A stretch of DNA of 64,000 bases. Origin: Pedobacter zeae (GTDB taxonomy: Bacteria; Bacteroidota; Bacteroidia; Sphingobacteriales; Sphingobacteriaceae). The DNA lies in the NCBI RefSeq assembly GCF_014196715.1, contig NZ_JACIEF010000004.1, positions 434,001 to 498,000 on the forward strand. Reading direction: 5' to 3'. Below the pieces are notes generated by a model. The model was not told the DNA's origin. It did not search any database and saw only the letters and a program-made list of their open reading frames with translations. The position numbers were made by a program, and so were the translations under genes. Below, piece after piece: positions 1 through 8,100 of the stretch (position 1 is its first letter; each line of letters starts with the position of its first letter).

Positions 1-120
1 AACATTTTTTTCTTAATTAATTGATATTTATACGGTTGTAAATACTGCGTACCATTAAAAAGGCGACCAGGTTTGTATGAAATATCCAACAGCCCGATCG
101 CCAAATGTGTATAGCCATGT

Positions 121-1578
121 TTATTCTAGACGACCGTTTTGTTCCGGTGTTGTATTTAATTTACTGTTTTTCCTGCCATAGCAGAAATAAATGGCTAAGC
201 CAATAATTAACCACACCGCTAGTCTAACCCAGGTTTCCCAAGGTAAAAATACCATCATGGCAATGCAGGTTAAAATACCTAAAATAGGGATTAAGGGTAC
301 CAGGGGAACCTTAAACGGGCGTTTGGCTTCAGGATTTGTTTTTCTTAAAATCAGGATGCCCACACAAACCATTAGGAAGGCCAGTAAGGTACCAATGCTG
401 GTCATTTCACCAACAACATTCATCGGTACAAATGCGGCAAAAAGACCAATAAATAAGCAAAGAATAAGATTTGATTTATATGGCGTTTTAAATTTTGCAT
501 GTACATCAGAGAACATTTTTGGTAATAATCCATCTTTACTGATGGAATAGAACATCCTCGATTGTGCCATTAAATCGATCAGGATTACCGAAGTATAGCC
601 GATCAGAATGGCCAGGATAATGGCCTGACTTAACCAGGCATAAGGCGTTTTTTCGATGGCAATGGCTACGGGTGCACCGCTATTGGCAAATTCTTTATAA
701 TTGGCCAGTCCTGTCATTACATGGCCGAATAATCCAAATAAAACGGTACAAACCAATAGCGAACCAATAATGCCGATCGGTAAATCTCTCGATGGGTTTT
801 TGGTTTCCTGGGCCGAAGCCGCCACAGCATCAAAACCTATAAACACGAAAAATACCAGACCCGCACCACGTAATACACCACTCCAGCCAAACTGGCCAAA
901 CGTTCCGGTATTTTCAGGGATATAAGGATGATAATTTGCAGGGTTTATATATTGCCAGCCTAAGGCAATAAAAACCAAAACTACGCCCACTTTAAGAAAT
1001 ACAATAATTCCGTTTACAATGGCTGAGCCTTTTGTGCCGCGTATGAGTATGGCCGACATCAATACCACAACCAGTGTTGCGGGGATATTAATAATGCCAT
1101 TAACGGTGGTACCATTGGCCAGTTTAGCGGTTTCGAAAGGGGATAAGGTTAACTGCGGAGGAAGATAAATGTGCAGGCTTGCCAGGAACTTGGTTAAATA
1201 CTGCGACCAGCTAATGGCCACTGTGGCACAACCTACAGAGTATTCCAATACCAAATCCCAGCCGATGATCCAGGCAAAAAGTTCGCCCATGGTAGCATAA
1301 GAATAGGTGTATGCACTTCCTGCAACCGGGATCATGGAGGCGAATTCTGCATAACAAAGTGCTGCAAAACCACAGCCTAATGCTGCAATTATAAACGATA
1401 GGGTTACCGCGGGTCCCGAATAATTAGCCGCTGCCAAACCTGTAATTGAAAATAAACCTGCACCCAGTGTGAGGCCAATGCCAATTAAAATCAGGTTTAC
1501 GGGGCCTAAGGTTCTTTTAAGCGCACCTTCGCCGCTTTCGTTTGCTTCAGCAACAATGCTGGCAATAGATTTTTTCAT
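121..1578 (-). CDS. APC-family amino acid permease
   Basis: A 485-residue polytopic inner-membrane protein with about 12 hydrophobic segments, typical in length for the amino acid/polyamine/organocation superfamily. The first membrane segment carries the glycine-rich broken-helix motif (GIGLTLGAGLFSITG), and the second half of the first segment pair has the PVAGSAYTYSY stretch seen in cationic amino acid transporter (CAT/YfnA-like) members. The expected role is proton-coupled amino acid uptake or exchange; the exact substrate cannot be read from sequence. It starts at an ATG followed by a short Lys-rich N-terminus. It stands alone, with a 1-kb repeat-rich gap upstream, so it is probably transcribed by itself. 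Confidence 0.93.
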   Translation of the reverse strand: MKKSIASIVAEANESGEGALKRTLGPVNLILIGIGLTLGAGLFSITGLAAANYSGPAVTLSFIIAALGCGFAALCYAEFASMIPVAGSAYTYSYATMGELFAWIIGWDLVLEYSVGCATVAISWSQYLTKFLASLHIYLPPQLTLSPFETAKLANGTTVNGIINIPATLVVVLMSAILIRGTKGSAIVNGIIVFLKVGVVLVFIALGWQYINPANYHPYIPENTGTFGQFGWSGVLRGAGLVFFVFIGFDAVAASAQETKNPSRDLPIGIIGSLLVCTVLFGLFGHVMTGLANYKEFANSGAPVAIAIEKTPYAWLSQAIILAILIGYTSVILIDLMAQSRMFYSISKDGLLPKMFSDVHAKFKTPYKSNLILCLFIGLFAAFVPMNVVGEMTSIGTLLAFLMVCVGILILRKTNPEAKRPFKVPLVPLIPILGILTCIAMMVFLPWETWVRLAVWLIIGLAIYFCYGRKNSKLNTTPEQNGRLE

Positions 1579-1873
1579 TAAAATAAGTTAATTACGCAGC
1601 AAAATTATTAAAATATATTAAATCTATAGTATTTATATATTAATTCCGCTAAGCCCAAACATACTTATGTACCGCCTGACTTTAGCGGTCACAAACAATT
1701 TTTTGAAAACGTACCTGCTGCTTTTCATAGGTACTGTAGTTCCGCCATCGCTTGTAGTCCTCTCCCGATGAAAAATCGGGATGTGGGCTACCCGCTCTGT
1801 CGGGTTTATTTACAAAGGGTCGTTCTGGCATTATCCCCAAACCGTAAATAGGAATGCCAACCTTTTACACCTT

Positions 1874-1961
1874 AAACCTGATAGCGCCAGATAGCTCCCG
1901 ATTTTATCGAATATTTTATAAAGGATATCTAAATCGGGACTATAGGTAACAACAGAACTAC
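1874..1961 (+). repeat. Dispersed repeat, copy 1 (with copy 2 at 2325-2416)
   Basis: Begins AAACCTGATAG, runs through AGCTCCCGATTTTATCGAAT and ends near AAATCGGGACTATAGGTAA. The segments TCCCGATTT and AAATCGGGA are reverse complements, so the unit can fold into a hairpin. A second copy lies about 450 bp downstream in the same direction. Confidence 0.75.
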
Positions 1962-2324
1962 AAGAGGTGAAGAACTACTGAGCTCAACTTAAAAATAACA
2001 CTTATACCAATCAATTTTTTCTTGTCCTGGCCGGACGGGCTTCTTTCTTTTTGGCAGCAAAAAGAAACAAAAACTGCCGGCTGAAAATTTATTCATCTGT
2101 TTTTTTAGCCTTCAGCAGCATTCATGAGGGCTTCGCCGTTTTCTTTTGAAGGCAGTTGTGTGGCTAGAACAGTGCAGCCCAAAAAATTTGTAAGGCCGGA
2201 TTAGCGTAGAACGGTGATGCAATACTTTGGTCTTGCTGGATCGAAAAATATAATTAATTAAGATATTTCCTTAATCTTTATTGGCATTTAATTTTCTTCC
2301 AAAGAATGGCAGACCCTTGTTGCA

Positions 2325-2416
2325 TAAACCTGATAGAACCAAATAGCTCCCGATTTTATCGAATATTTTATATTTAAGGTGTATCCAAATCGGGACTATA
2401 GGTAATAGCAGGACTG
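2325..2416 (+). repeat. Dispersed repeat, copy 2
   Basis: Same order of blocks as 1874-1961: AAACCTGATAG, AGCTCCCGATTTTATCGAAT, then AAATCGGGACTATAGGTAA. The spacer between the two hairpin arms differs by a few bases. No coding potential is seen. Confidence 0.75.
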
Positions 2417-2574
2417 CAGAAACCGAAGTATTACAAGGCCTTGCTTTTTTAAAAAAAAGATTAAAAACCTTTAATTTTTACGGAATTATTTTGAAATCAC
2501 AAAATTTAATTAAAAATTATTGGTCTGATAATCAGTTGTTTATGAATTTATTTTGGTTTTGTTTAGTACTATGT

Positions 2575-2607
2575 ATTGCATGGTAGTTTATAAAACATAT
2601 ATCTTTG
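2575..2607 (+). promoter_or_regulatory. Bacteroidota-type promoter for the padR operon
   Basis: ATTG at 2575-2578, then 21 bases, then TATCTTTG at 2600-2607. This matches the Bacteroidota consensus TTTG-N19-21-TAnnTTTG. The padR ATG is at 2612, so transcription would start at or within a base or two of the start codon, giving an almost leaderless mRNA. Confidence 0.6.
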
Positions 2608-2611
2608 TATT

Positions 2612-2947
2612 ATGATAGCAGAAAATACGCAAACACAAATGCGGAAGGGAATTCTGGAATACTGTGTTTTATCAATCATCTCGAGGGGCGAAATCTATGC
2701 CTCTGATATCATTGCCGAATTAAGGTCGGCAAAACTGTTGGTGGTTGAGGGCACACTATATCCATTATTAACCAGGCTTAAAAACAATGGTTTGTTAAGC
2801 TACAACTGGGTAGAATCTACCTCAGGCCCGCCCCGTAAATATTATACCTTAACCGAAGATGGTCGGGGTATTTTATCACAATTAGATCAAACCTGGCAGG
2901 AACTGGCCTATGCGGTAGGGGTTTCGCAAAAAGGTGCCAATTCATAA
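2612..2947 (+). CDS. PadR family transcriptional regulator
   Basis: A 111-residue winged-helix DNA-binding protein. Residues 10-90 carry the PadR core: MRKGILEYCVLSIIS, then VVEGTLYPLLTRLKNNGLL (recognition helix and wing), then the SGPPRKYYTLTEDG turn typical of the family. PadR proteins are usually repressors that respond to a ligand or stress and control neighbouring membrane-protein genes. It precedes the PspC-domain gene by 17 bases on the same strand, a common Bacteroidota pairing, so it probably autoregulates this operon. The start at 2612 agrees with the promoter just upstream; an internal ATG at 2639 would remove only nine residues outside the core fold. Confidence 0.93.
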   Translation: MIAENTQTQMRKGILEYCVLSIISRGEIYASDIIAELRSAKLLVVEGTLYPLLTRLKNNGLLSYNWVESTSGPPRKYYTLTEDGRGILSQLDQTWQELAYAVGVSQKGANS

Positions 2948-2964
2948 TCATTAGTAACAAAGAA

Positions 2965-4707
2965 ATGGAAAAGACCATCATCATAAATATAGGGAACACG
3001 ATTATTCATATTGAGGAAAGTGCCTACGAACTCTTAATGGTGTACCTGAACGAGGTAAAACACTATTTTGCCAACCATGCCGACGACCTGGAAATTGTAA
3101 CCGATATTGAAAACCGGATTGCAGAACTGCTGACCGAGCAGCTGGAAGAGCAGAAAAAACAGGTTGTAGATTCGGCCAATGTAAATTCGGTAATTACACA
3201 GATGGGCCGCGTGCAGGATTTTGACACGGCTGAAGAAAGTGAAGAAGAGCCTGTAATCAACACCGCCTACCAGCACCAGTATGCAGAGAAAAAACTCTAC
3301 CGCGATATGGACGACCGCGTGATAGCGGGGGTTTGCGCCGGCATTGCGCATTATGTAAATGCTGATGCAAAATGGATCAGGCTGGCAACGGTACTAACCG
3401 TTTTCCTTGGCGGATCTGGTATTTTGGTATACGCCCTGCTATGGATCATCATGCCGAAAGCAAAATCGCGGATAGAGAAGATGGAGATGAAAGGTGAACC
3501 TGCCAACCTTCAGGGTTTCCAAAAGAACCTGGACGAAGAGTTGCAGGCGGTTAAAGAGCGTTTGGGCGAAGTAAATAAACATGCACAACCGATATTTGCC
3601 CGGTTAGGGATTTTTATCGGCGAATTTTTCGAATGGATTGGCCGCTTTATATCGGGTTCCGGAAAGGTAATTTTTAAAATAATCGCTGGTTTTATCGTGG
3701 TATTTGGCGCACTCTTTTTACTGGCACTTATCATTGGTACAGCCATATTCCAGGGGTTTTGGGATGCAAGTATTTATGAATATTTCCCATTCTCCATTGT
3801 TAATGAAAGTAACAGGGGCATCATTTTGTTCGGTGCATTTATTGTACTTTTTGTGCCGGTTTTGGCTTTGGTCTTATTCTCGATCAGGATTGCCTTTAAC
3901 AAACAGGCTACCCATAAAACACTTTCTTTTGCTTTATTGATTATCTGGCTGGCAGGCGTGGCAGTAACGGGTTACCAGGTTGCCAAGATTTTGTCGGAAT
4001 TTAAGCAGCATGCAGAGTTAACCCAAACAACCGACCTGAAAACATACCCGGTTTATACCATTAATATTGACAAGAGTAAATATTTCAGTAAAGAAGATAG
4101 CGTGACCTATCACATTGATGCGAACAACCGCCACCAGATCGTAGTTGATGATTTTGAAGACGGGCCATTTGTTGCGCCGAACCGCATCCGTATTGATATT
4201 GACAAAAGCGAAAGCGGCGTAACCCGTTTAACACAGAAATATGAATCGCAGGGCAAAACCTTTCAGAGTGCATTGCAAAATGCGCAGAACATTAGCTACA
4301 ATTATGTTGTGAAAGATTCAGAACTGATTTTTAGTCCGAGGTTTCAATTGAGAAAGGGGACCATTTGGAGAAACCAGGAAGTAAGGTTAACTCTCGAAAT
4401 TCCGGTGGGTACCAAATTAATTTTAAAGCAGGATGCTTACCGCTACGTGAATAATTACTGGACCTGGGAGTGTAACGACAGCGAAAATGACCATAACGAT
4501 TCCAGTATATGGATTATGACGGATGATGGTTTGAAATGTGTTGCCAAATTAAAGGAGGAGGCCCTAAAAAAACAAAAGCTAAAGGGAGAGCTGTTCGATC
4601 TGGAATTGCTGCAAAAGAATAAACCTACTGATACCATTTATCAGGACTCTGTTTCAAACAGGATTAAAGAAGTTAAAGAAGAATTGGGCATTGAGCCTGA
4701 AAAATAG
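2965..4707 (+). CDS. PspC-domain membrane protein
   Basis: 580 residues. The N-terminal 100 residues are acidic and soluble. A PspC domain follows at about 109-168 (LYRDMDDRVIAGVCAGIAHY, then an amphipathic/membrane segment ending LLWIIMPKA). Three further membrane helices lie at about 230-340. The last 230 residues are a hydrophilic beta-rich domain, predicted outside the cytoplasm. PspC domains belong to the phage-shock envelope stress response, where they sense or signal inner-membrane damage. The C-terminal domain is not one I can name. It is co-directional with and 17 bases after padR, so control by that regulator is likely. Confidence 0.9.
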   Translation: MEKTIIINIGNTIIHIEESAYELLMVYLNEVKHYFANHADDLEIVTDIENRIAELLTEQLEEQKKQVVDSANVNSVITQMGRVQDFDTAEESEEEPVINTAYQHQYAEKKLYRDMDDRVIAGVCAGIAHYVNADAKWIRLATVLTVFLGGSGILVYALLWIIMPKAKSRIEKMEMKGEPANLQGFQKNLDEELQAVKERLGEVNKHAQPIFARLGIFIGEFFEWIGRFISGSGKVIFKIIAGFIVVFGALFLLALIIGTAIFQGFWDASIYEYFPFSIVNESNRGIILFGAFIVLFVPVLALVLFSIRIAFNKQATHKTLSFALLIIWLAGVAVTGYQVAKILSEFKQHAELTQTTDLKTYPVYTINIDKSKYFSKEDSVTYHIDANNRHQIVVDDFEDGPFVAPNRIRIDIDKSESGVTRLTQKYESQGKTFQSALQNAQNISYNYVVKDSELIFSPRFQLRKGTIWRNQEVRLTLEIPVGTKLILKQDAYRYVNNYWTWECNDSENDHNDSSIWIMTDDGLKCVAKLKEEALKKQKLKGELFDLELLQKNKPTDTIYQDSVSNRIKEVKEELGIEPEK

Positions 4708-4870
4708 TCCTAAAACCGGCCATTTCATTTCGAGCGGAGTACAACGTAGTGGAGAATTGCCAAGTGCTTAACCAAGCAAAAGCTATGCGGGCAGGTTTTT
4801 CCCTGCCCAAACAAGCGGGCATTTCGTTGCACTTCGGTCGGGATGACGATCATACTTAGAAGAAGAAACC
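4708..4870. repeat. Palindromic dispersed repeat between pspC-like gene and OMP gene
   Basis: The 163-bp gap contains TTTCGAGCGGAGTACAACGTAG near its left end and CACTTCGGTCGGGATGACGA near its right end, the two arms of a dispersed element. In the middle is a short hairpin (GGGCAGGtttttCCCTGCCC). It may also weaken transcription into the next gene. Confidence 0.5.
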
Positions 4871-7324
4871 ATGAAAACATTATTTACGCTGCTTGCATGC
4901 CTGCTGGCATGTGGGGCTTCTTTTGCTCAAAAATTAAATAAAATCAGCGGTAAGATCGTTGATGATAAGGCCGTTCCGGTATCGTTTGCCCTTGTCAGGG
5001 TGCTGAATTATCCCGATACCACCGTGGTGAGAAATGCCTCGACCAATATTGACGGTGAGTTTAGCATCGACCAGTTAAAAAGTGGCGATTATGTACTTTC
5101 GGTTTCGATGGTGGGCTTTAAAAGCAAAAAGACAGCAAAATTTTCGCTTAACGGAGATTTAAATATGCCTGTTATCAGCATCGAAAGTTTAACCAGGCAG
5201 TTAAAAGAAGTGAGTGTGCAGGCTAGAAAACCTTTTGTTGAACACCAGATTGATAAAATGGTGCTGAATGTAGAAAACAGCATTGTTTCGTCCGGCAGTA
5301 CTGCACTCGAAATTTTGGAAAAAGCACCGGGCGTGCAGATCGACAGGCAAAACGAACAGATTTTATTGAACAATAAATCAGGAGTGATGGTGATGATTGA
5401 TGGAAAGAACAACTTTTTGTCGGCATCCGACTTAACAGTTTATTTAAATAGTTTAAACAGCAGCCAAATTGCAACCATTGAAATTATTACCAATCCATCA
5501 GCCAAATATGATGCTGCGGGTAATTCAGGTATTATCAATATTAAACTGAAAAAGAATAAGGCATTTGGTACAAACGGAAGCATTTCTTCAACCTATCGCA
5601 ATGCGATAAGGGCTAATCTGCCAACCAATGTTTATGGATCGGAGCTCAACTTCAATTTAAATCACCGGGTAAAGGAGTGGAATTTTTATACCAATGCAAA
5701 TGCATCAAAAAATAATAACTTCTCCAATTTATTTTTAGACCGGTCCACCAATTCAAACGGTTTGCAGAGCTTATTTAATCAAAACTTTCAAAAAATTTAT
5801 ACCGGATCGCGCCTGGCTGCAAAATTGGGTGCAGATTATTTTGTGAGTGATAAAACTACGATCGGGGTGATGTTAGATGGCAGCACAAGTACGCGTAAAC
5901 TGGATAATTTCTCTCAAACATTTATAACTGAAGCTAAAGCTGATGCGGTAAATAAAAATTCGTTAATCCAATATTCTGATGCCAATACGCCAAACAAAAA
6001 TTATAGCCTAAATTTTAATCTCAAACACGATTTTAAAAAGGAAGGTGCAAGCTTAAATTTTGATGCCGATTATTCTGGCTTTGATTATTCAGGACTGGAA
6101 AATTTTAATGCCAATTTTTACGATGCAAAAGGCGCTCTTTATAATAATACCATAATTAGGAACAATAGTAAGATAGCGATTGATATTTATGCCGCAAAAA
6201 CTGATTTTACCTGGCCAATATCAAAAAGTACAAAGATCGAAACAGGTTTGAAAAGCGCTTATGTTAAAACCAATAACGATTTTCTTTCATCATCCCTGAT
6301 CAATAATGAATGGCAGAATATAGTAGGGCAAAGCAATAACTTTATTTATAAAGAAAATGTAAATGCAGCTTATGCAAATTTATCTAAAGATTGGGGCAAG
6401 TGGCAGCTTCAGGCAGGTTTGCGGGCTGAGTATACGCAATCTACCGGAACATCGGTAACGAATAATACCGAGACAAAACAGCATTATTTATCGTTGTTTC
6501 CAACTGTTTTTGTTAATCAGAAAATTTCAGAAAGCAGTAATTTACGCTATTCGTACGGCAGGAGGATAGACCGGCCAAATTACCAGCAACTTAATCCTTT
6601 TAATTTTTATATGGATCCTTATACCATCGCGCAGGGCAATCCTTATTTAAAGCCTCAGTTTACGAATAATTTCGAAGTGAGTTATAATTATAAAAGTGGA
6701 TTATCATTTTCACTGGGCTATTCAAAAACAAAAGATCTCATTTTAGACAGTAAAACCGCACAAAACGACAGCACCAGGATTGTTACGGTTGGACAGGGCA
6801 ATATAGGCAGCGGACAATATTATACAGCAGGTTTATATTTCCCGCTTACCATTGCCAAATGGTGGAGCCTGCAAAGCAATTTTAACCTTTTTTATAATAA
6901 ATTTAAAGACGATAACCTGGAAGGAGCCCCTTTTACATTGAGTAAAGTAATGTATAACTTTAACATTAACAGTTCTATAACCTTACTCGATAACTGGACT
7001 TTTGAAACCAATTTCTGGCTAAATTCGCCACGTGTGCGCGGTATAGAACGGACCACCATTTACCAAAAGGCCTTAAATATGGGTGTACAAAAAAGTTTCT
7101 TAAACAAAGCTTTAAGACTCAGATTAAATGTTGATGATATCTTCCAAAGCAACTATTGGAAAGGAACGCTCGATTATCAGAATGTGAATTTAAGGGTGCA
7201 GAACAATTATATCAGCAGAAGGGCTTCATTCAGCATCAGTTATAATTTTGGTAACCAGAATTTAAAATCGAACCAAAACCGTAAAACAGCAGCGGATGAT
7301 ATTAAAAACAGGGCAGGAGGCTAA
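4871..7324 (+). CDS. Outer-membrane beta-barrel (TonB receptor-like) protein
   Basis: 817 residues with a signal peptide cleaved near ASFAQ (residue 20). Residues 22-105 form a carboxypeptidase regulatory-like beta-sandwich. A plug-like domain follows at about 125-220 (LEILEKAPGVQID, IDGKNNFL, IEIITNPSAKYDAAGNSGII). The remainder is a barrel with alternating aromatic strands, including the RRIDRPNYQQLNPF block common to the Bacteroidota outer membrane beta-barrel family. This family resembles TonB-dependent receptors, but substrates are seldom known. It lies downstream of padR and the PspC gene and could be a stress-controlled envelope component; the 163-bp repeat in between makes co-transcription uncertain. 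Confidence 0.88.
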   Translation: MKTLFTLLACLLACGASFAQKLNKISGKIVDDKAVPVSFALVRVLNYPDTTVVRNASTNIDGEFSIDQLKSGDYVLSVSMVGFKSKKTAKFSLNGDLNMPVISIESLTRQLKEVSVQARKPFVEHQIDKMVLNVENSIVSSGSTALEILEKAPGVQIDRQNEQILLNNKSGVMVMIDGKNNFLSASDLTVYLNSLNSSQIATIEIITNPSAKYDAAGNSGIINIKLKKNKAFGTNGSISSTYRNAIRANLPTNVYGSELNFNLNHRVKEWNFYTNANASKNNNFSNLFLDRSTNSNGLQSLFNQNFQKIYTGSRLAAKLGADYFVSDKTTIGVMLDGSTSTRKLDNFSQTFITEAKADAVNKNSLIQYSDANTPNKNYSLNFNLKHDFKKEGASLNFDADYSGFDYSGLENFNANFYDAKGALYNNTIIRNNSKIAIDIYAAKTDFTWPISKSTKIETGLKSAYVKTNNDFLSSSLINNEWQNIVGQSNNFIYKENVNAAYANLSKDWGKWQLQAGLRAEYTQSTGTSVTNNTETKQHYLSLFPTVFVNQKISESSNLRYSYGRRIDRPNYQQLNPFNFYMDPYTIAQGNPYLKPQFTNNFEVSYNYKSGLSFSLGYSKTKDLILDSKTAQNDSTRIVTVGQGNIGSGQYYTAGLYFPLTIAKWWSLQSNFNLFYNKFKDDNLEGAPFTLSKVMYNFNINSSITLLDNWTFETNFWLNSPRVRGIERTTIYQKALNMGVQKSFLNKALRLRLNVDDIFQSNYWKGTLDYQNVNLRVQNNYISRRASFSISYNFGNQNLKSNQNRKTAADDIKNRAGG

Positions 7325-7468
7325 GGCAGTTTGCAGTCTTTAGTCGGCAGCCGGAAAGCCAGAGGACTAAAAGTTGGGAGGCAATTAAGCGATTAAAACA
7401 ATTAACCCAATGAACTAATGAACCAATTGACAAATGACCAATTTAAACAATTAACCATTTAACCCATA
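7325..7468. repeat. Low-complexity intergenic tract
   Basis: Contains degenerate copies of a GTCTTTAGTCGGCAG-type motif followed by AATGAACTAATGAACCAATTGACAAATGACC. The second part is the reverse complement of the short unit in the minisatellite at 41388-41600. Confidence 0.5.
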
Positions 7469-7834
7469 ATGATGAAAAATATCTTTTACAGTATTGCAAT
7501 TTTAGCTGCTACTTTAAGTTTTGGATGCCATAGCAGCGGCGGTTATTTATCCATCAGTACAAAGGATACAAGCAGCTCATTTAAATTTGAGGCGAAGTAT
7601 GCTGATGGTAAAACTGCTAAACTCGAGAAATATCTTGATAGTGCATTGAACAATGAACTTCCATTGGATCAGCATATCGATCTATTGGTAAACTTAAACG
7701 GCAGCGATAAATTTAACCTGAAAGCCACAAAGGGCTGGCTCGAAATCAGCTTCGATAAAAGGAATAGTTCTTTGGCTAGTTATATGAAAGTGAAAAAACT
7801 TACTGAGGGCATTAAAGGTAAGTTGATGGAATAA
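7469..7834 (+). CDS. Small putative lipoprotein
   Basis: 121 residues. The N-terminus is a lipoprotein signal with lipobox LSFGC (Cys20), followed by SSGG and a small folded domain of about 95 residues with no family I recognise. It follows the outer-membrane barrel gene by 144 bases in the same direction and may be an accessory lipoprotein of that barrel. A second ATG directly follows the first (7472), so the start is ambiguous by one codon. Confidence 0.75.
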   Translation: MMKNIFYSIAILAATLSFGCHSSGGYLSISTKDTSSSFKFEAKYADGKTAKLEKYLDSALNNELPLDQHIDLLVNLNGSDKFNLKATKGWLEISFDKRNSSLASYMKVKKLTEGIKGKLME

Positions 7835-8100
7835 TTGTATGTTAAGCGCATGGCGTAAGGCGTTTGGCAATTATCCTTTTGCGATATGATTTTCGGTCTC
7901 CCGACTTCGGACTTTTCACTTTTCAACCACAGAGATCGCAGAGAAAAAGCACAGAGGACACAAAGTTGTATAGTCTTCGACTCCGTTCAGACTAACAATT
8001 TATGGAGAAAAATCTGCCAATAGCTGTATAATCAGCGGGCAATTAATATTGTCATTCTGAACGGAGTGAAGAATCTTTGCGAAAGATTTTAGAATTAGCT
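7835..8100. repeat. Dispersed repeat block between convergent genes
   Basis: Contains AACCACAGAGATCGCAGAG (from 7925), GAAAAATCTGCC, ATAATCAGCGGGCAA and GTCATTCTGAACGGAGTGAA (from 8051). The same series of blocks, in the same order, recurs at 12830-13044. This looks like a conserved composite repeat, not a gene. Confidence 0.65.

Larger units (their letters stand above)
1579..2574. other. Long repeat-rich intergenic region
   Basis: About 1 kb without a convincing gene. It contains two copies of a roughly 90-bp repeat (listed separately) and a member of the dispersed GTCCTC..CGGG family near 1745-1811 with an internal hairpin (CCCGATgaaaaATCGGG). Around 2036-2095 there is another palindromic stretch in which CTTTTTGGCAG is followed by AAAAAGAAACAAAAACTGCC. 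The rest is AT-rich sequence leading to the padR promoter. Confidence 0.7.

Noticed and set aside
1..120. Reverse-strand open stretch (..GLLDISYKPGRLFNGTQYLQ..) running off the left edge
   Set aside because: It begins after a stop at about 130 with no ATG before the edge, and only 38 codons are visible. It may be real beyond the window but cannot be supported here.
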